This document shows, piece after piece, positions 1-9,349 of a DNA stretch of 27,781 nt (position 1 is the first letter of the stretch; each line of letters begins with the position of its first letter). Below the pieces are notes generated by a model. The model saw only the letters and a program-made list of their open reading frames with translations. It was not told where the DNA came from and did no database searches. Source of the DNA: JAABYT01 sp041581935 (GTDB taxonomy: Bacteria > Pseudomonadota > Gammaproteobacteria > HK1); the NCBI GenBank assembly GCA_041581935.1, contig JBFICP010000010.1:1-27781 (forward strand). Direction: 5' to 3'. The translations under genes were made by a program, and so were the position numbers.

Positions 1-44
1 AGCTCGCCAAATCGGCCTTCGCCGGCAAGCGCGGAGCGGAGTGA
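1..44 (+). CDS. 3' end of a gene, possibly SPFH/stomatin-family protein (partial)
   Basis: An open frame enters from the left edge (first full codon at 3) and ends at the TGA at 42-44, giving a basic tail LAKSAFAGKRGAE. The stop shares one base with the ATG of the nfeD-like gene (TGATG), which indicates translational coupling. NfeD genes are very commonly preceded by an SPFH/stomatin partner, so that is the likely identity. The 13 visible residues alone do not prove it. Confidence 0.45.
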   Translation, partial: LAKSAFAGKRGAE

Positions 45-493
45 TGACGGGCATACTGGAGAGTCTCGAGTTCTGGCACTGGCTGGTGCTCGGCGTCGCG
101 CTCGCCATCATCGAAGTATTCACGCCGGGCGTGGCTTTTCTTTGGCTGGGAATCTCCGCGGGAATCGTCGGCATCATTCTGTGGGTAGCACCCGGACTCG
201 CCTGGGAGTACCAGGTACTGACATTCGCCGTTCTGTCGGTCGCGAGCGTAGTCATCGCGCGCCGTTATCTCACGAGCCACCCCTTGAAGACCGATCTTCC
301 GAACCTCAATCGGCGCGGCCAGCAGTACATCGGAAGGACGTTTACTCTCGATGAGCCCGTGGTGAACGGTCAAGGCAAGATCCACGTGGACGACTCGACC
401 TGGAAGATCACGTGTGAGGACTGCGGAGCCGGCACCAAGGTCGTCATCAACGGCGTCGATGGCGTCGTGCTGCGCGCGGCGATTGCAGACTGA
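44..493 (+). CDS. NfeD-like short integral membrane protein
   Basis: The 149-residue protein matches the short NfeD (YbbK-type) layout. About 70 N-terminal residues form hydrophobic segments (roughly residues 10-30, 33-53 and 55-72). A soluble C-terminal beta-rich OB-fold domain follows, with the characteristic ending GTKVVINGVDGVVL. NfeD proteins sit in the inner membrane and work with SPFH/stomatin partners in membrane organisation; the exact role is unsettled. The ATG at 44 overlaps the upstream stop by one base. A GTG three bases earlier is also open, but the ATG is preferred because of the TGATG coupling. The C-terminal domain carries two cysteines three residues apart (CEDC), which is not a general NfeD feature. 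Confidence 0.88.
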   Translation: MTGILESLEFWHWLVLGVALAIIEVFTPGVAFLWLGISAGIVGIILWVAPGLAWEYQVLTFAVLSVASVVIARRYLTSHPLKTDLPNLNRRGQQYIGRTFTLDEPVVNGQGKIHVDDSTWKITCEDCGAGTKVVINGVDGVVLRAAIAD

Positions 494-524
494 GCGGCCC
501 ACCGACTGCCCGATCACGCCCGCG

Positions 525-1128
525 ATGAGAGTGGTAACGAACGCTGTCGCCGACGTCGAGGACGTGCTCGCGTTCTGGTTCGCGGACGCCGAGGCCGGTC
601 CCGAGGCGCTCGAGCGTCGCAACAAAGTCTGGTTCCGCGGCGGCGCGCGCTTCGATCGCGAGTGCAGCGAGGGTTTCACCGCGACCCTGGCAGCGGCGTC
701 GCGAGGCGAGCTCGATCGGTGGTTAGAGACGCCCGGTGGTCGATTGGCCCTGATCCTGGTGCTCGACCAGTTTTCGCGAAACATATACCGGGGCACCGCC
801 GACGCTTATCGGCAGGACGATCGCGCCCTGGCCGCCTGCCTGGAAGGCATCGAGCGAAGCCACGACCGAAAACTTTCACCCATTGAACGCACCTTCTTCT
901 ATCTGCCGCTCGAGCACGCCGAGGACACCGAACTTCAGGCGCTTTCGGTGCAGTACTTCGAAATGCTCGTCGAGGAGGTACCCGAAGCGTTGCGCGCACA
1001 CTTCGAAGCCAATGCAAGCTATGCCCGCCGACACCGGGAAATCGTGGAACGGTTCGGGCGATTTCCGCACCGCAATGTGATTCTCGGCCGGGATAGCACT
1101 GCCGAAGAAGTCGTCTACCTTGCCGACG

Positions 1129-1151
<23 letters not shown>
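525..1151 (+). CDS. DUF924 family protein
   Basis: The 208-residue protein has the DUF924 signatures: an early VLAFWF block, WF..G..FDREC, and the core LDQFSRNIYRGT followed by an Asp-Asp pair. A helical YLPLEHAED region and RF..FPHRN complete the pattern near the C terminus. The family is an all-helical, TPR-like fold of unknown biochemical function, widespread in proteobacteria. The ATG at 525 is chosen because family members start close to VEDVLAFWF. The frame is open further upstream, but that stretch overlaps nfeD and gives no family-like sequence. The gene's last 23 bases overlap the start of typA. Confidence 0.9.
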
Positions 1152-3012
<1,861 letters not shown>

Positions 3013-3037
3013 GACGTCGATTGCATCGGACTCGCAC

Positions 3038-3511
3038 ATGCTGGCCCTGTTGCAACGCGTGACCGAAGCCGCCGTATCCGTCGACGAGCGCGTTGTGGGT
3101 CGTATCGGCGTTGGATTGCTGGTTTTCGTCGGTGTCGAGAGGGGCGACGTAGAGTCCCACGCCGACAGGCTGCTGGAGCGCATGCTGGGCTATCGCATAT
3201 TCCCGGATAAGTCGGAGAGAATGAATCTCAGCGTTACCGACATCGGTGGTGGGCTGCTGCTAGTGCCGCAATTCACGCTGCCGGCGGATACCCGCAGCGG
3301 AAGTCGCCCGAGCTTGTCGCCCGCCGCGCAGCCGGATATTGGTCGACGTCTGTTCGACTATTTGGTAAACGCCGCCCGCACACGGCACCCCGAAGTAGCG
3401 AGCGGTCAGTTCGGCGCATTCATGCAGGTTTCACTGATCAACGACGGACCCGTCACGTTCATGCTGCAGGTGCCGGCAAGCGAGCGCATTCAAGCAAGGT
3501 CATTCAAATGA
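3038..3511 (+). CDS. dtd: D-aminoacyl-tRNA deacylase
   Basis: The 157-residue protein removes D-amino acids mischarged on tRNA. It begins MLALLQRV, as the family does. It carries the GYRIF block, the QFTL..DTR.G.RPS motif (77-91) and the Gly-cisPro region ending SLINDGPVT (132-140), in which each subunit of the dimer completes the partner's active site. In the QFTL motif the residue before Gln, usually Ser (SQFTL in E. coli), is Pro77. The start at 3038 lies 25 bases after the typA stop. The stop overlaps the sthA start by four bases (ATGA), so typA-dtd-sthA probably form one transcript. Confidence 0.95.
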   Translation: MLALLQRVTEAAVSVDERVVGRIGVGLLVFVGVERGDVESHADRLLERMLGYRIFPDKSERMNLSVTDIGGGLLLVPQFTLPADTRSGSRPSLSPAAQPDIGRRLFDYLVNAARTRHPEVASGQFGAFMQVSLINDGPVTFMLQVPASERIQARSFK

Positions 3512-4905
3512 GCACACGCCATTACGATGGCATTGTCATCGGCAGCGGTCCGGGAGGCGAGGGTTCGGCGATGATGCTCGCCAAAAGTGGCAGAAAGGTC
3601 GCCATGATGGAAAGGTACGGCGAGATCGGTGGCGGTTGCACCCACTGGGGCACGATTCCCAGCAAATCCCTGCGTCACGCCGTGCAACAGGTGGCCGACT
3701 ACAGAAACGATCCGCTACTACGGCGAGTTGTCGGTCCGGTGGATATTGCCTACCCCGACCTCCTGCAAACAGCGAGCTCGGTGATCGGTCAGCAAACGAC
3801 GGTTCGCGAGCGCTTCTATTATCGAAACGACGTTGACATCGTGACCGGACACGCGCGCTTCGTCGATGATCATACTGTCGAGGTCGAGACCGATCGCGGC
3901 ACCAGCGAGCGCTACAGTGCCGATCACTTCGTCATCGCGAGTGGCTCTCGGCCGTACCATCCTCCCGACGTCGACTTCACACACCCTCGGATATGCGACA
4001 GCGATACGATACTGCGGCTCGATTTCACTCCTCGCTCTATTACGATCTATGGCGCCGGCGTGGTCGGCTGCGAGTACGCGTCAATTTTCGGCAACTTCGG
4101 CCTCAAGGTGAATCTGGTCAACACGCGCACGCAGCTGCTCGCGTTTCTCGACGCGGAGATCACCGACGCGCTCGGATATCATCTGCGCAACCAGGGTGTC
4201 GTGATTCGAAACGACGAAGAGTACTCCCACGTGGAGCCCCTGGATGACGGCGTCGTCCTGCACTGCAAGTCGGGAAAGCGTTTCAAATCGGATGTGCTGC
4301 TGTGGGCCAACGGCAGGACCGGCAACTCCCAGGACATGGGGCTGGAAGCGCTTGGTTTGGTCATCGACCACCGCGGGCATATCGACATCAACGAACATTA
4401 TCAGACCGCGAAGACGCACATTTACGCGGTCGGTGACGTCGTCGGTCCTCCCAGTCTCGCCAGCGCGAGCTACGACCAGGGGCGCTTTGCCGCTACGCAC
4501 ATTGTGAAAGGAACCGGCGGCTCGATGCTGGTGTCGCACATCCCGACGGGCATTTACACCAAGCCCGAGATAAGCTCGCTTGGCCCCACCGAGTACGAGC
4601 TCACCGAGCGCAAGGTTCCCTACGAGGTCGGCCGTGCGATGTTCCGTAGCATCGCCAGAGCGCAGATAACCGGCCACACCGTCGGCATGGTCAAGCTCCT
4701 GTTCCACACCGAAAGCCTCGAGATCCTCGGCATCCACTGCTTCGGTGAGCAGGCCTCCGAGATCATCCATATCGGTCAAGCCATCATGTCCCAACCGGGG
4801 GCGGGTAACACGCTCAAATACTTCGTGGAGACCACTTTCAACTATCCGACCATGGCGGAAGCCTACCGCGTCGCGGCGCTCAACGGACTCAACCGCGTGT
4901 TTTAG
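3508..4905 (+). CDS. sthA: Soluble pyridine nucleotide transhydrogenase
   Basis: The 465-residue FAD flavoprotein transfers hydride between NADPH and NAD+ in the cytosol. The N-terminal FAD motif GSGPGGEG (12-19) is followed by GGGCTHWGTIPSKSLRHA (41-58). This is the diagnostic SthA form of the disulfide-reductase site: only one cysteine (Cys44) remains, with Thr-His-Trp in place of the second redox cysteine region. A second Rossmann motif (GAGVVGCEYAS) binds the pyridine nucleotide. YAVGDVVG.P.LAS is the FAD-ribityl motif, and a dimerisation domain ends the protein. Length matches the E. coli enzyme (466). It overlaps dtd by four bases. Confidence 0.96.
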   Translation: MSTRHYDGIVIGSGPGGEGSAMMLAKSGRKVAMMERYGEIGGGCTHWGTIPSKSLRHAVQQVADYRNDPLLRRVVGPVDIAYPDLLQTASSVIGQQTTVRERFYYRNDVDIVTGHARFVDDHTVEVETDRGTSERYSADHFVIASGSRPYHPPDVDFTHPRICDSDTILRLDFTPRSITIYGAGVVGCEYASIFGNFGLKVNLVNTRTQLLAFLDAEITDALGYHLRNQGVVIRNDEEYSHVEPLDDGVVLHCKSGKRFKSDVLLWANGRTGNSQDMGLEALGLVIDHRGHIDINEHYQTAKTHIYAVGDVVGPPSLASASYDQGRFAATHIVKGTGGSMLVSHIPTGIYTKPEISSLGPTEYELTERKVPYEVGRAMFRSIARAQITGHTVGMVKLLFHTESLEILGIHCFGEQASEIIHIGQAIMSQPGAGNTLKYFVETTFNYPTMAEAYRVAALNGLNRVF

Positions 4906-4973
4906 GGTGGTAGTTCCGTCGCCGGACGTTAGACTTAAAGGGTGAGGCGTTTCACGCCCGGAGGTTTTGACTG

Positions 4974-6656
4974 ATGGCGAGTCGAAGGCCAGGCATCGGC
5001 AAGGTCTCTTCGTCGCACAAGTCCCGCAACGAGCTGCTTCAGGAGGTTGCCCAGCTCGAGTGGCGGGCCGCCAAGCTCAACCAACGTTCGACCCTGCTGC
5101 AGTCGGCCCTCGATGCGATGCACGACGGCCTCGCGGTGTTCGACGCGAACCTGCAGCTGGTCGGCTGGAACCGGCGTTTTCTGGAGCTCGTGGACCTGCC
5201 GAGCGCCACCGTGGAGGCCGGCATCAGCGCGCTCGATTTGACGCGCCACTACGGGCGGCGTGGATTCTACGGCGCCGTCGACACCGAGGCCCATGCCCGG
5301 GAGAAGTTCGAGGCGCTCGGCGGTGCACATCGGCCGAAACGCAGTCGCTTGCAGCTTCCCGATGGACGAACGCTCGAGATCCGGCGCTCCAATCTCGCCG
5401 ACGGCGGCTATCTTTCGGTCTACCGCGACGTCACGGACGCGACACGCATCGAGGCCGCACTCGCCGAGCAGACCGGTCGCCTGGAGCGCGTCGAGGGGCT
5501 CCTCACCGATGCCATCGAGTCGTTAACCGACGGCTTTCAGCTTTGGGATACCGACGATCGCCTGGTGCTCGTCAACAAGGCCTATCTCGACAACCAGCCC
5601 GAGGGGGTGCGACCCGCGCCTCTGGGCACGCGCTATGCGGACATTCTCGAGGAGCGGGTGCGCAGCGGGGTCATCCTCGAGGCCGAGAGCGATCCCGACG
5701 GCTACATTCGTGACCGCCTCGAGGCGCATCAGCGCGCCAACGGCGAGCCCATCGAGCAGCGGCTGCGCGACGGACGCTGGATGGAAATCCGCGAGCAACG
5801 GACCCACGTCGGCGGAATCGTGCAGATTCGCCGCGACATCAGCGCCCGCAAGCGCGCCGAGCAGGAGCTCGCGCGCCACCGCGAGCGCCTGGAAGAGCTG
5901 GTGGAGGAACGTACCCGCGATCTCGATGCCGCCCAGCAGGAGCTGGTGCGCAGCGAGCGCCTCGCCGCCATCGGCCAGCTGACCGGCACCGTCAGCCACG
6001 AGCTGCGCAATCCTCTGGGAACGATCCGCTCGTCGTTCGCCATCGTCGGCGATCACCTGCAGACCGCTCACGGACCGGTGGCTCGGGCGCTCGAGCGCAT
6101 CGAACGCAATATCGACCGCTGCGTCACCATCATCGACGAGCTGCTGGCCTATACGCGGGTGCGCGACATGCATCTCGAGCCGGTCGAGATCGATCCGTGG
6201 CTGACCGATCTCATCGTCGACGAGGACATACCCCATGCGGTCAGCGTGGTGGTCGACTGCCAGAGCGGCGCGACGCTCCTGATCGACCGGGAGCGCCTGC
6301 GCCGTGCCGTGCTCAATCTGCTCGAGAACGCCTGGCAGGCGCTGACGGAAAGCGAGCACGATCGCATGCAGGCGACGGTGGCCATATCCGCGCGGGTCAT
6401 CGATACACGCCTCGCCATCAGCGTCGCCGATAACGGTCCCGGGATACCGCAGGATATCCGCGAGCGCATATTCGACCCGCTGTTCAGCACCAAGTCCTTC
6501 GGCGTGGGCCTGGGCTTGCCGCTGGTGCGTCAGGTGGTCGAGCAGCACGGCGGCGAGATAGCCGTCGACACGACGCTGGATGAGGGCACGACCATCACCC
6601 TGAGCCTGCCGCTGTCCGGCGATGGGGAGGGCGCCGGGCCGACGCCGGGCATTTAA
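4974..6656 (+). CDS. PAS-PAS sensor histidine kinase, soluble and orphan
   Basis: The 560-residue protein has no membrane segment and should be cytosolic. A short N-terminal helix leads into PAS domain 1 (about 40-155, PAS-7 type, with AMHDGLAVFDANLQLVGWN), then PAS domain 2 (about 175-290, with SLTDGFQLWDTDDRLVLVN). A coiled coil runs about 292-335. The HisKA box GTVSHELRNPLGT follows, with phospho-acceptor His342. The HATPase domain has an N box (NLLENAWQAL, 448-457), DNGPGIP (486-492), DPLFSTKSFGVGLGLPL, and a family-typical end. No response regulator lies next to it. The start follows GGAGG at 4960-4964. It may act on a distant regulator; the sensed ligand is unknown. Confidence 0.93.
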   Translation: MASRRPGIGKVSSSHKSRNELLQEVAQLEWRAAKLNQRSTLLQSALDAMHDGLAVFDANLQLVGWNRRFLELVDLPSATVEAGISALDLTRHYGRRGFYGAVDTEAHAREKFEALGGAHRPKRSRLQLPDGRTLEIRRSNLADGGYLSVYRDVTDATRIEAALAEQTGRLERVEGLLTDAIESLTDGFQLWDTDDRLVLVNKAYLDNQPEGVRPAPLGTRYADILEERVRSGVILEAESDPDGYIRDRLEAHQRANGEPIEQRLRDGRWMEIREQRTHVGGIVQIRRDISARKRAEQELARHRERLEELVEERTRDLDAAQQELVRSERLAAIGQLTGTVSHELRNPLGTIRSSFAIVGDHLQTAHGPVARALERIERNIDRCVTIIDELLAYTRVRDMHLEPVEIDPWLTDLIVDEDIPHAVSVVVDCQSGATLLIDRERLRRAVLNLLENAWQALTESEHDRMQATVAISARVIDTRLAISVADNGPGIPQDIRERIFDPLFSTKSFGVGLGLPLVRQVVEQHGGEIAVDTTLDEGTTITLSLPLSGDGEGAGPTPGI

Positions 6657-6661
6657 TAATC

Positions 6662-6690
6662 TTGCTTATAGTAAGCTAGGCAATTAAAAT
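6662..6690 (+). promoter_or_regulatory. Probable sigma-70 promoter of marR-emrA giving a leaderless mRNA
   Basis: A TTGCTT -35 element (6662-6667), a 17-base spacer and a TAAAAT -10 element (6685-6690) stand out as an AT-rich island in GC-rich DNA. Transcription would begin about seven bases after the -10, which coincides with the marR ATG at 6698. No Shine-Dalgarno sequence precedes that ATG. Prediction from pattern only. Confidence 0.6.
6664..6676. promoter_or_regulatory. Palindrome inside the marR promoter spacer, candidate MarR operator
   Basis: The perfect inverted repeat GCTTA-TAG-TAAGC overlaps the end of the -35 and fills the spacer up to nine bases before the -10. A wider TTGC-N14-GCAA pair (6662-6683) surrounds it. 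MarR proteins bind short palindromes over their own promoters, so autorepression is likely. The binding itself is inference. Confidence 0.55.
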
Positions 6691-6697
6691 TTCGCGC

Positions 6698-7171
6698 ATG
6701 CTGCGCGAAAACCTGCAACGCAACTTCGGCTTCATACTCCACGACGTCGCGCGCCTGCTGCGCACCACCTACGACCGTCGGGTCCGCGATCTGGGCCTCA
6801 CCCGCTCGCAGTGGTGGGTACTTACTCACCTGTATCGCAAGGACGGGCTTACCCAATCCGAGCTGGCCGAGATGCTGGAGCTGGAGAAACCGAGCCTTGG
6901 CCGGCTCCTGGATCGCCTCGAGGCCAAGGGCTGGGTGCGGCGCGCAGCGGACGCCCGCGATCGGCGCGCCAAAAGGGTATTCCTCACCGACCAGGTGGAG
7001 GCGCCGATGCAGATCATGCGCGAAATCGCCGCCGGGGTGCGCGAGGATGCGCTATCGGGCCTGAGCGCCGCCGACCGGGATCGCTTCGTCGATACCCTGC
7101 TCACCATCAAGTCGAATCTCATGACCCAGGTCAACGGCGCTCCGAGGACAAACGGTCAGGGACGGGCTTGA
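6698..7171 (+). CDS. MarR-family transcriptional regulator
   Basis: The 157-residue dimeric winged-helix regulator has an N-terminal dimerisation helix. A wHTH follows with LTRSQWWVLTHLYRKDGLTQ and the recognition helix region LEKPSLGRLLDRLEAKGWVRR. The wing is ADARDRRAKRVFLT, where the D-R-R pattern is the classic MarR wing motif. It lies two codons upstream of an EmrA-like gene, so it probably controls that gene and itself in response to a small aromatic or lipophilic ligand. The ATG sits directly at the predicted transcription start, with no ribosome-binding site. No better downstream start exists without deleting the first helix. Confidence 0.93.
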   Translation: MLRENLQRNFGFILHDVARLLRTTYDRRVRDLGLTRSQWWVLTHLYRKDGLTQSELAEMLELEKPSLGRLLDRLEAKGWVRRAADARDRRAKRVFLTDQVEAPMQIMREIAAGVREDALSGLSAADRDRFVDTLLTIKSNLMTQVNGAPRTNGQGRA

Positions 7172-7174
7172 ACC

Positions 7175-8305
7175 ATGGCCAAGGGCGCGCGTGCTCCAAG
7201 CAAACCGGTCGCTCGCCGCATCGTGCGGTTGACACTCATGCTGGTCGTGCCGCTGGTGGCGGCGATCGTTGCCTTGTATCTGTATGCGAGCGGCGGCCGG
7301 CACGTGGTGACCGAGAACGCCTACGTCAAGGCCAATATCATCGCCGTGAGCGCGGATGTGTCCGGCCGGGTGGTCGACGTGAAGGTCCAGGACAACCAGC
7401 TGGTGAGGCCCGGCGAACCGTTGTTCACTATCGACCCGATGCCGTTTCGCATCGCCGTGGCCGAAGCCGAAGCGCAGATGGAAGTCATCCGCACGGATTT
7501 TTCCCAGCTGCGCTACGACGTGCGCGAGGCCCAGGCCGAAGCCGCCGAGTCGCGCGAGCGGCTGCGATTCCTGACCCAGCAATTCGAGCGCCAGAAAAAG
7601 CTCAAGCAGCGCGGCATGGGCAGCGAGGAGGCCTACGACCAGGCACTGCATGAGCTCAAGGTCGGCGAAGAGTCGCTGCGCAAGCTCGATCAGCGCATTG
7701 CCCGCAGCCTCGCGGCGCTCGGCGGTGATGCCGACCTGCCGGTGGAGAAGCATCCGCACTACAGGCGCGCAGTGGCGATCCGCGAACAGGCCACGTTGAA
7801 CCTCGAACGTACCACCGTGAGCGCCCCCGCCGAGGGGATCGTCAGCAACATGAAGCTGCAGGTCGGCGAGTACGTCAAGGAGGGCACCGCGGTATTCAGC
7901 CTTATCGAGACGTCACCGGTCTGGGTCGAGGCCAACCTCAAGGAGACCGAGCTCACCAACGTCTCGCCCGGACAGTCGGCGACGGTCACCGTCGATGCGT
8001 ACCCCGACCACCGCTGGCGGGCGTCGGTGGATACCATTGCCCCGGCCACGGGCGCCGAGTTCGCCCTGCTGCCGCCGCAGAACGCCACGGGCAACTGGGT
8101 CAAGGTCGTGCAGCGCATACCGGTATTGCTGCGCATCGAGCGCCGCGACCACGAGCCGGTGCTGCGAGCGGGAATGACAGTGACCGTCAGCATCGATACC
8201 GGCAAGGAACGCGGGCTGCCCGGCTTCGTTCCCGATGCGATTGCCGGCTGGCGCCTACCCGACTTCGTGCGCAGGGCGCTGGCGCTGGACCGATCCGGAA
8301 ACTGA
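7175..8305 (+). CDS. EmrA/HlyD-type membrane-fusion (periplasmic adaptor) protein
   Basis: The 376-residue protein has a short basic cytoplasmic tail, one transmembrane anchor (about residues 18-40), then a periplasmic adaptor domain. A lipoyl half-motif is visible at ENAYVKANIIAVSADVSGRVVDV. A helical hairpin spans about 95-190. The second lipoyl half (VSAPAEGIVSNMKLQVGEYV) and a beta barrel with WVEANLKETEL follow, which is typical of EmrA/AaeA. Such adaptors link an inner-membrane MFS pump (EmrB) to an outer-membrane channel. Only three bases separate it from marR, implying one operon. No emrB follows: the next gene is on the other strand. The adaptor therefore depends on a pump encoded elsewhere, or on an uncharacterised partner. 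Confidence 0.93.
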   Translation: MAKGARAPSKPVARRIVRLTLMLVVPLVAAIVALYLYASGGRHVVTENAYVKANIIAVSADVSGRVVDVKVQDNQLVRPGEPLFTIDPMPFRIAVAEAEAQMEVIRTDFSQLRYDVREAQAEAAESRERLRFLTQQFERQKKLKQRGMGSEEAYDQALHELKVGEESLRKLDQRIARSLAALGGDADLPVEKHPHYRRAVAIREQATLNLERTTVSAPAEGIVSNMKLQVGEYVKEGTAVFSLIETSPVWVEANLKETELTNVSPGQSATVTVDAYPDHRWRASVDTIAPATGAEFALLPPQNATGNWVKVVQRIPVLLRIERRDHEPVLRAGMTVTVSIDTGKERGLPGFVPDAIAGWRLPDFVRRALALDRSGN

Positions 8306-8317
8306 CCGGCAACTCCC

Positions 8318-8347
8318 CCCCTCTAGGGGCGTGTCCGTCCCTACGGA
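8318..8347. other. Two small inverted repeats between convergent genes
   Basis: CCCCT-CT-AGGGG (8318-8329) and TCCGT-CCCT-ACGGA (8334-8347) lie in the 69-base gap between the convergent emrA-like and DUF849 genes. A third pair, CCGGC-N7-GCCGG, is at 8357-8373. They may terminate transcription from both sides, but none has a clear T-tract. Weak evidence. Confidence 0.3.
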
Positions 8348-8374
8348 AAACGAACGCCGGCCATCAAAGCCGGA

Positions 8375-9310
8375 CTAGAAACTCACCTGATCGCCGCCCT
8401 TCAGCGCAAGCATCTCGCGCGCCTCTGCCGGAGTGGCAATCTCGAGCGACAAGTTCTCAATGACGGATCGGATGATCGTTACCTGCTCGGCGTTGCTCGT
8501 TGCAAGCCGCCCCTTGCCGGCGTAGAGACTGTCCTCCAGACCCACCCGCACGTTGCCGCCCATGATGGCGCTCATGGCCACGAAGGGCAGCTGATGACGG
8601 CCGCCGGCCAGCACGCTCCAGTAGTAATCCTCTCCGAACAGCTTGTCGGCGATGCGCTTCATGTGCTGCAGATTCTCGGGATCGGCGCCGATACCACCGA
8701 GTATTCCGAAGATCGTCTGCACGAACAGCGGCGGCTTCACGAGGCCGCGGTCGAGGAAATGCGCAAGATTGTACAGATGTCCCACGTCGTAGCATTCGAA
8801 CTCGAATCGCGTGCCACATCCTTCGCCGAGCTCCTTGAGAATGTGCTCGATGTCCTTGAAGGTGTTCCGAAAGATGAAGTCGCGACTATTCTCGAGATGC
8901 TCTCGCTCCCACTCGAACTTGAACTCCTTGTAGCGATCGAGCATGGGATAGAGTCCGAAATTCATCGACCCCATGTTGAGCGAGCACATCTCCGGCTTGG
9001 CCGCCAGCGGCGCGGCGAGACGCTCCGCGACGGTCATTCCGTGGCCGCCACCCGTGGTGATGTTGACGACCGCATCACTCGACTGCTTGATGCGTTGCAG
9101 GAACGGCATGAAAACGTCGGGGTCCGGCGTCGGGCGCCCGGTTTCCGGATCCCGGGCGTGCAGATGGATGATGGAGGCGCCGGCCTCGGCCGCCGCGATG
9201 GATTGCTCGGCGATCTCGTTCGGCGTGATCGGTAGATGGGGCGACATGCTCGGCGTGTGTATCGAGCCGGTGGTCGCACAGGTGATGATGACCTTGCCTC
9301 TTGCCGCCAT
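8375..9310 (-). CDS. Beta-keto acid cleavage enzyme (BKACE, DUF849 family)
   Basis: The 311-residue TIM-barrel enzyme belongs to the Kce/BKACE family. Members condense a beta-keto acid with acetyl-CoA to give acetoacetyl-CoA or another CoA ester plus a shortened product. Visible family features are the start VIITCATTGSIHTPSMSPHLP, the zinc ligand pair in HLHARDP (His49 and His51), TTGGG, Glu172 in FECYDVGH, and RVGLEDSLY (255-263) with the Glu-Asp pair. GGGAG lies just before the ATG. It is the last gene of a minus-strand run and follows a 3-hydroxy-acid dehydrogenase by 39 bases. That dehydrogenase could make its beta-keto substrate, as in carnitine degradation. The substrate cannot be read from sequence. 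Confidence 0.92.
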   Translation of the reverse strand: MAARGKVIITCATTGSIHTPSMSPHLPITPNEIAEQSIAAAEAGASIIHLHARDPETGRPTPDPDVFMPFLQRIKQSSDAVVNITTGGGHGMTVAERLAAPLAAKPEMCSLNMGSMNFGLYPMLDRYKEFKFEWEREHLENSRDFIFRNTFKDIEHILKELGEGCGTRFEFECYDVGHLYNLAHFLDRGLVKPPLFVQTIFGILGGIGADPENLQHMKRIADKLFGEDYYWSVLAGGRHQLPFVAMSAIMGGNVRVGLEDSLYAGKGRLATSNAEQVTIIRSVIENLSLEIATPAEAREMLALKGGDQVSF

Positions 9311-9349
9311 GGTGCTGTCTCCCTGATCGTCGTTATCGATATGTTCGCC

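Noticed and set aside
4942..4958. GGCGT-TTC-ACGCC hairpin between sthA and the kinase gene, considered as a terminator
   Set aside because: It sits next to the kinase ribosome-binding site and the stem is only five pairs, with alternative pairings. Too weak to call.
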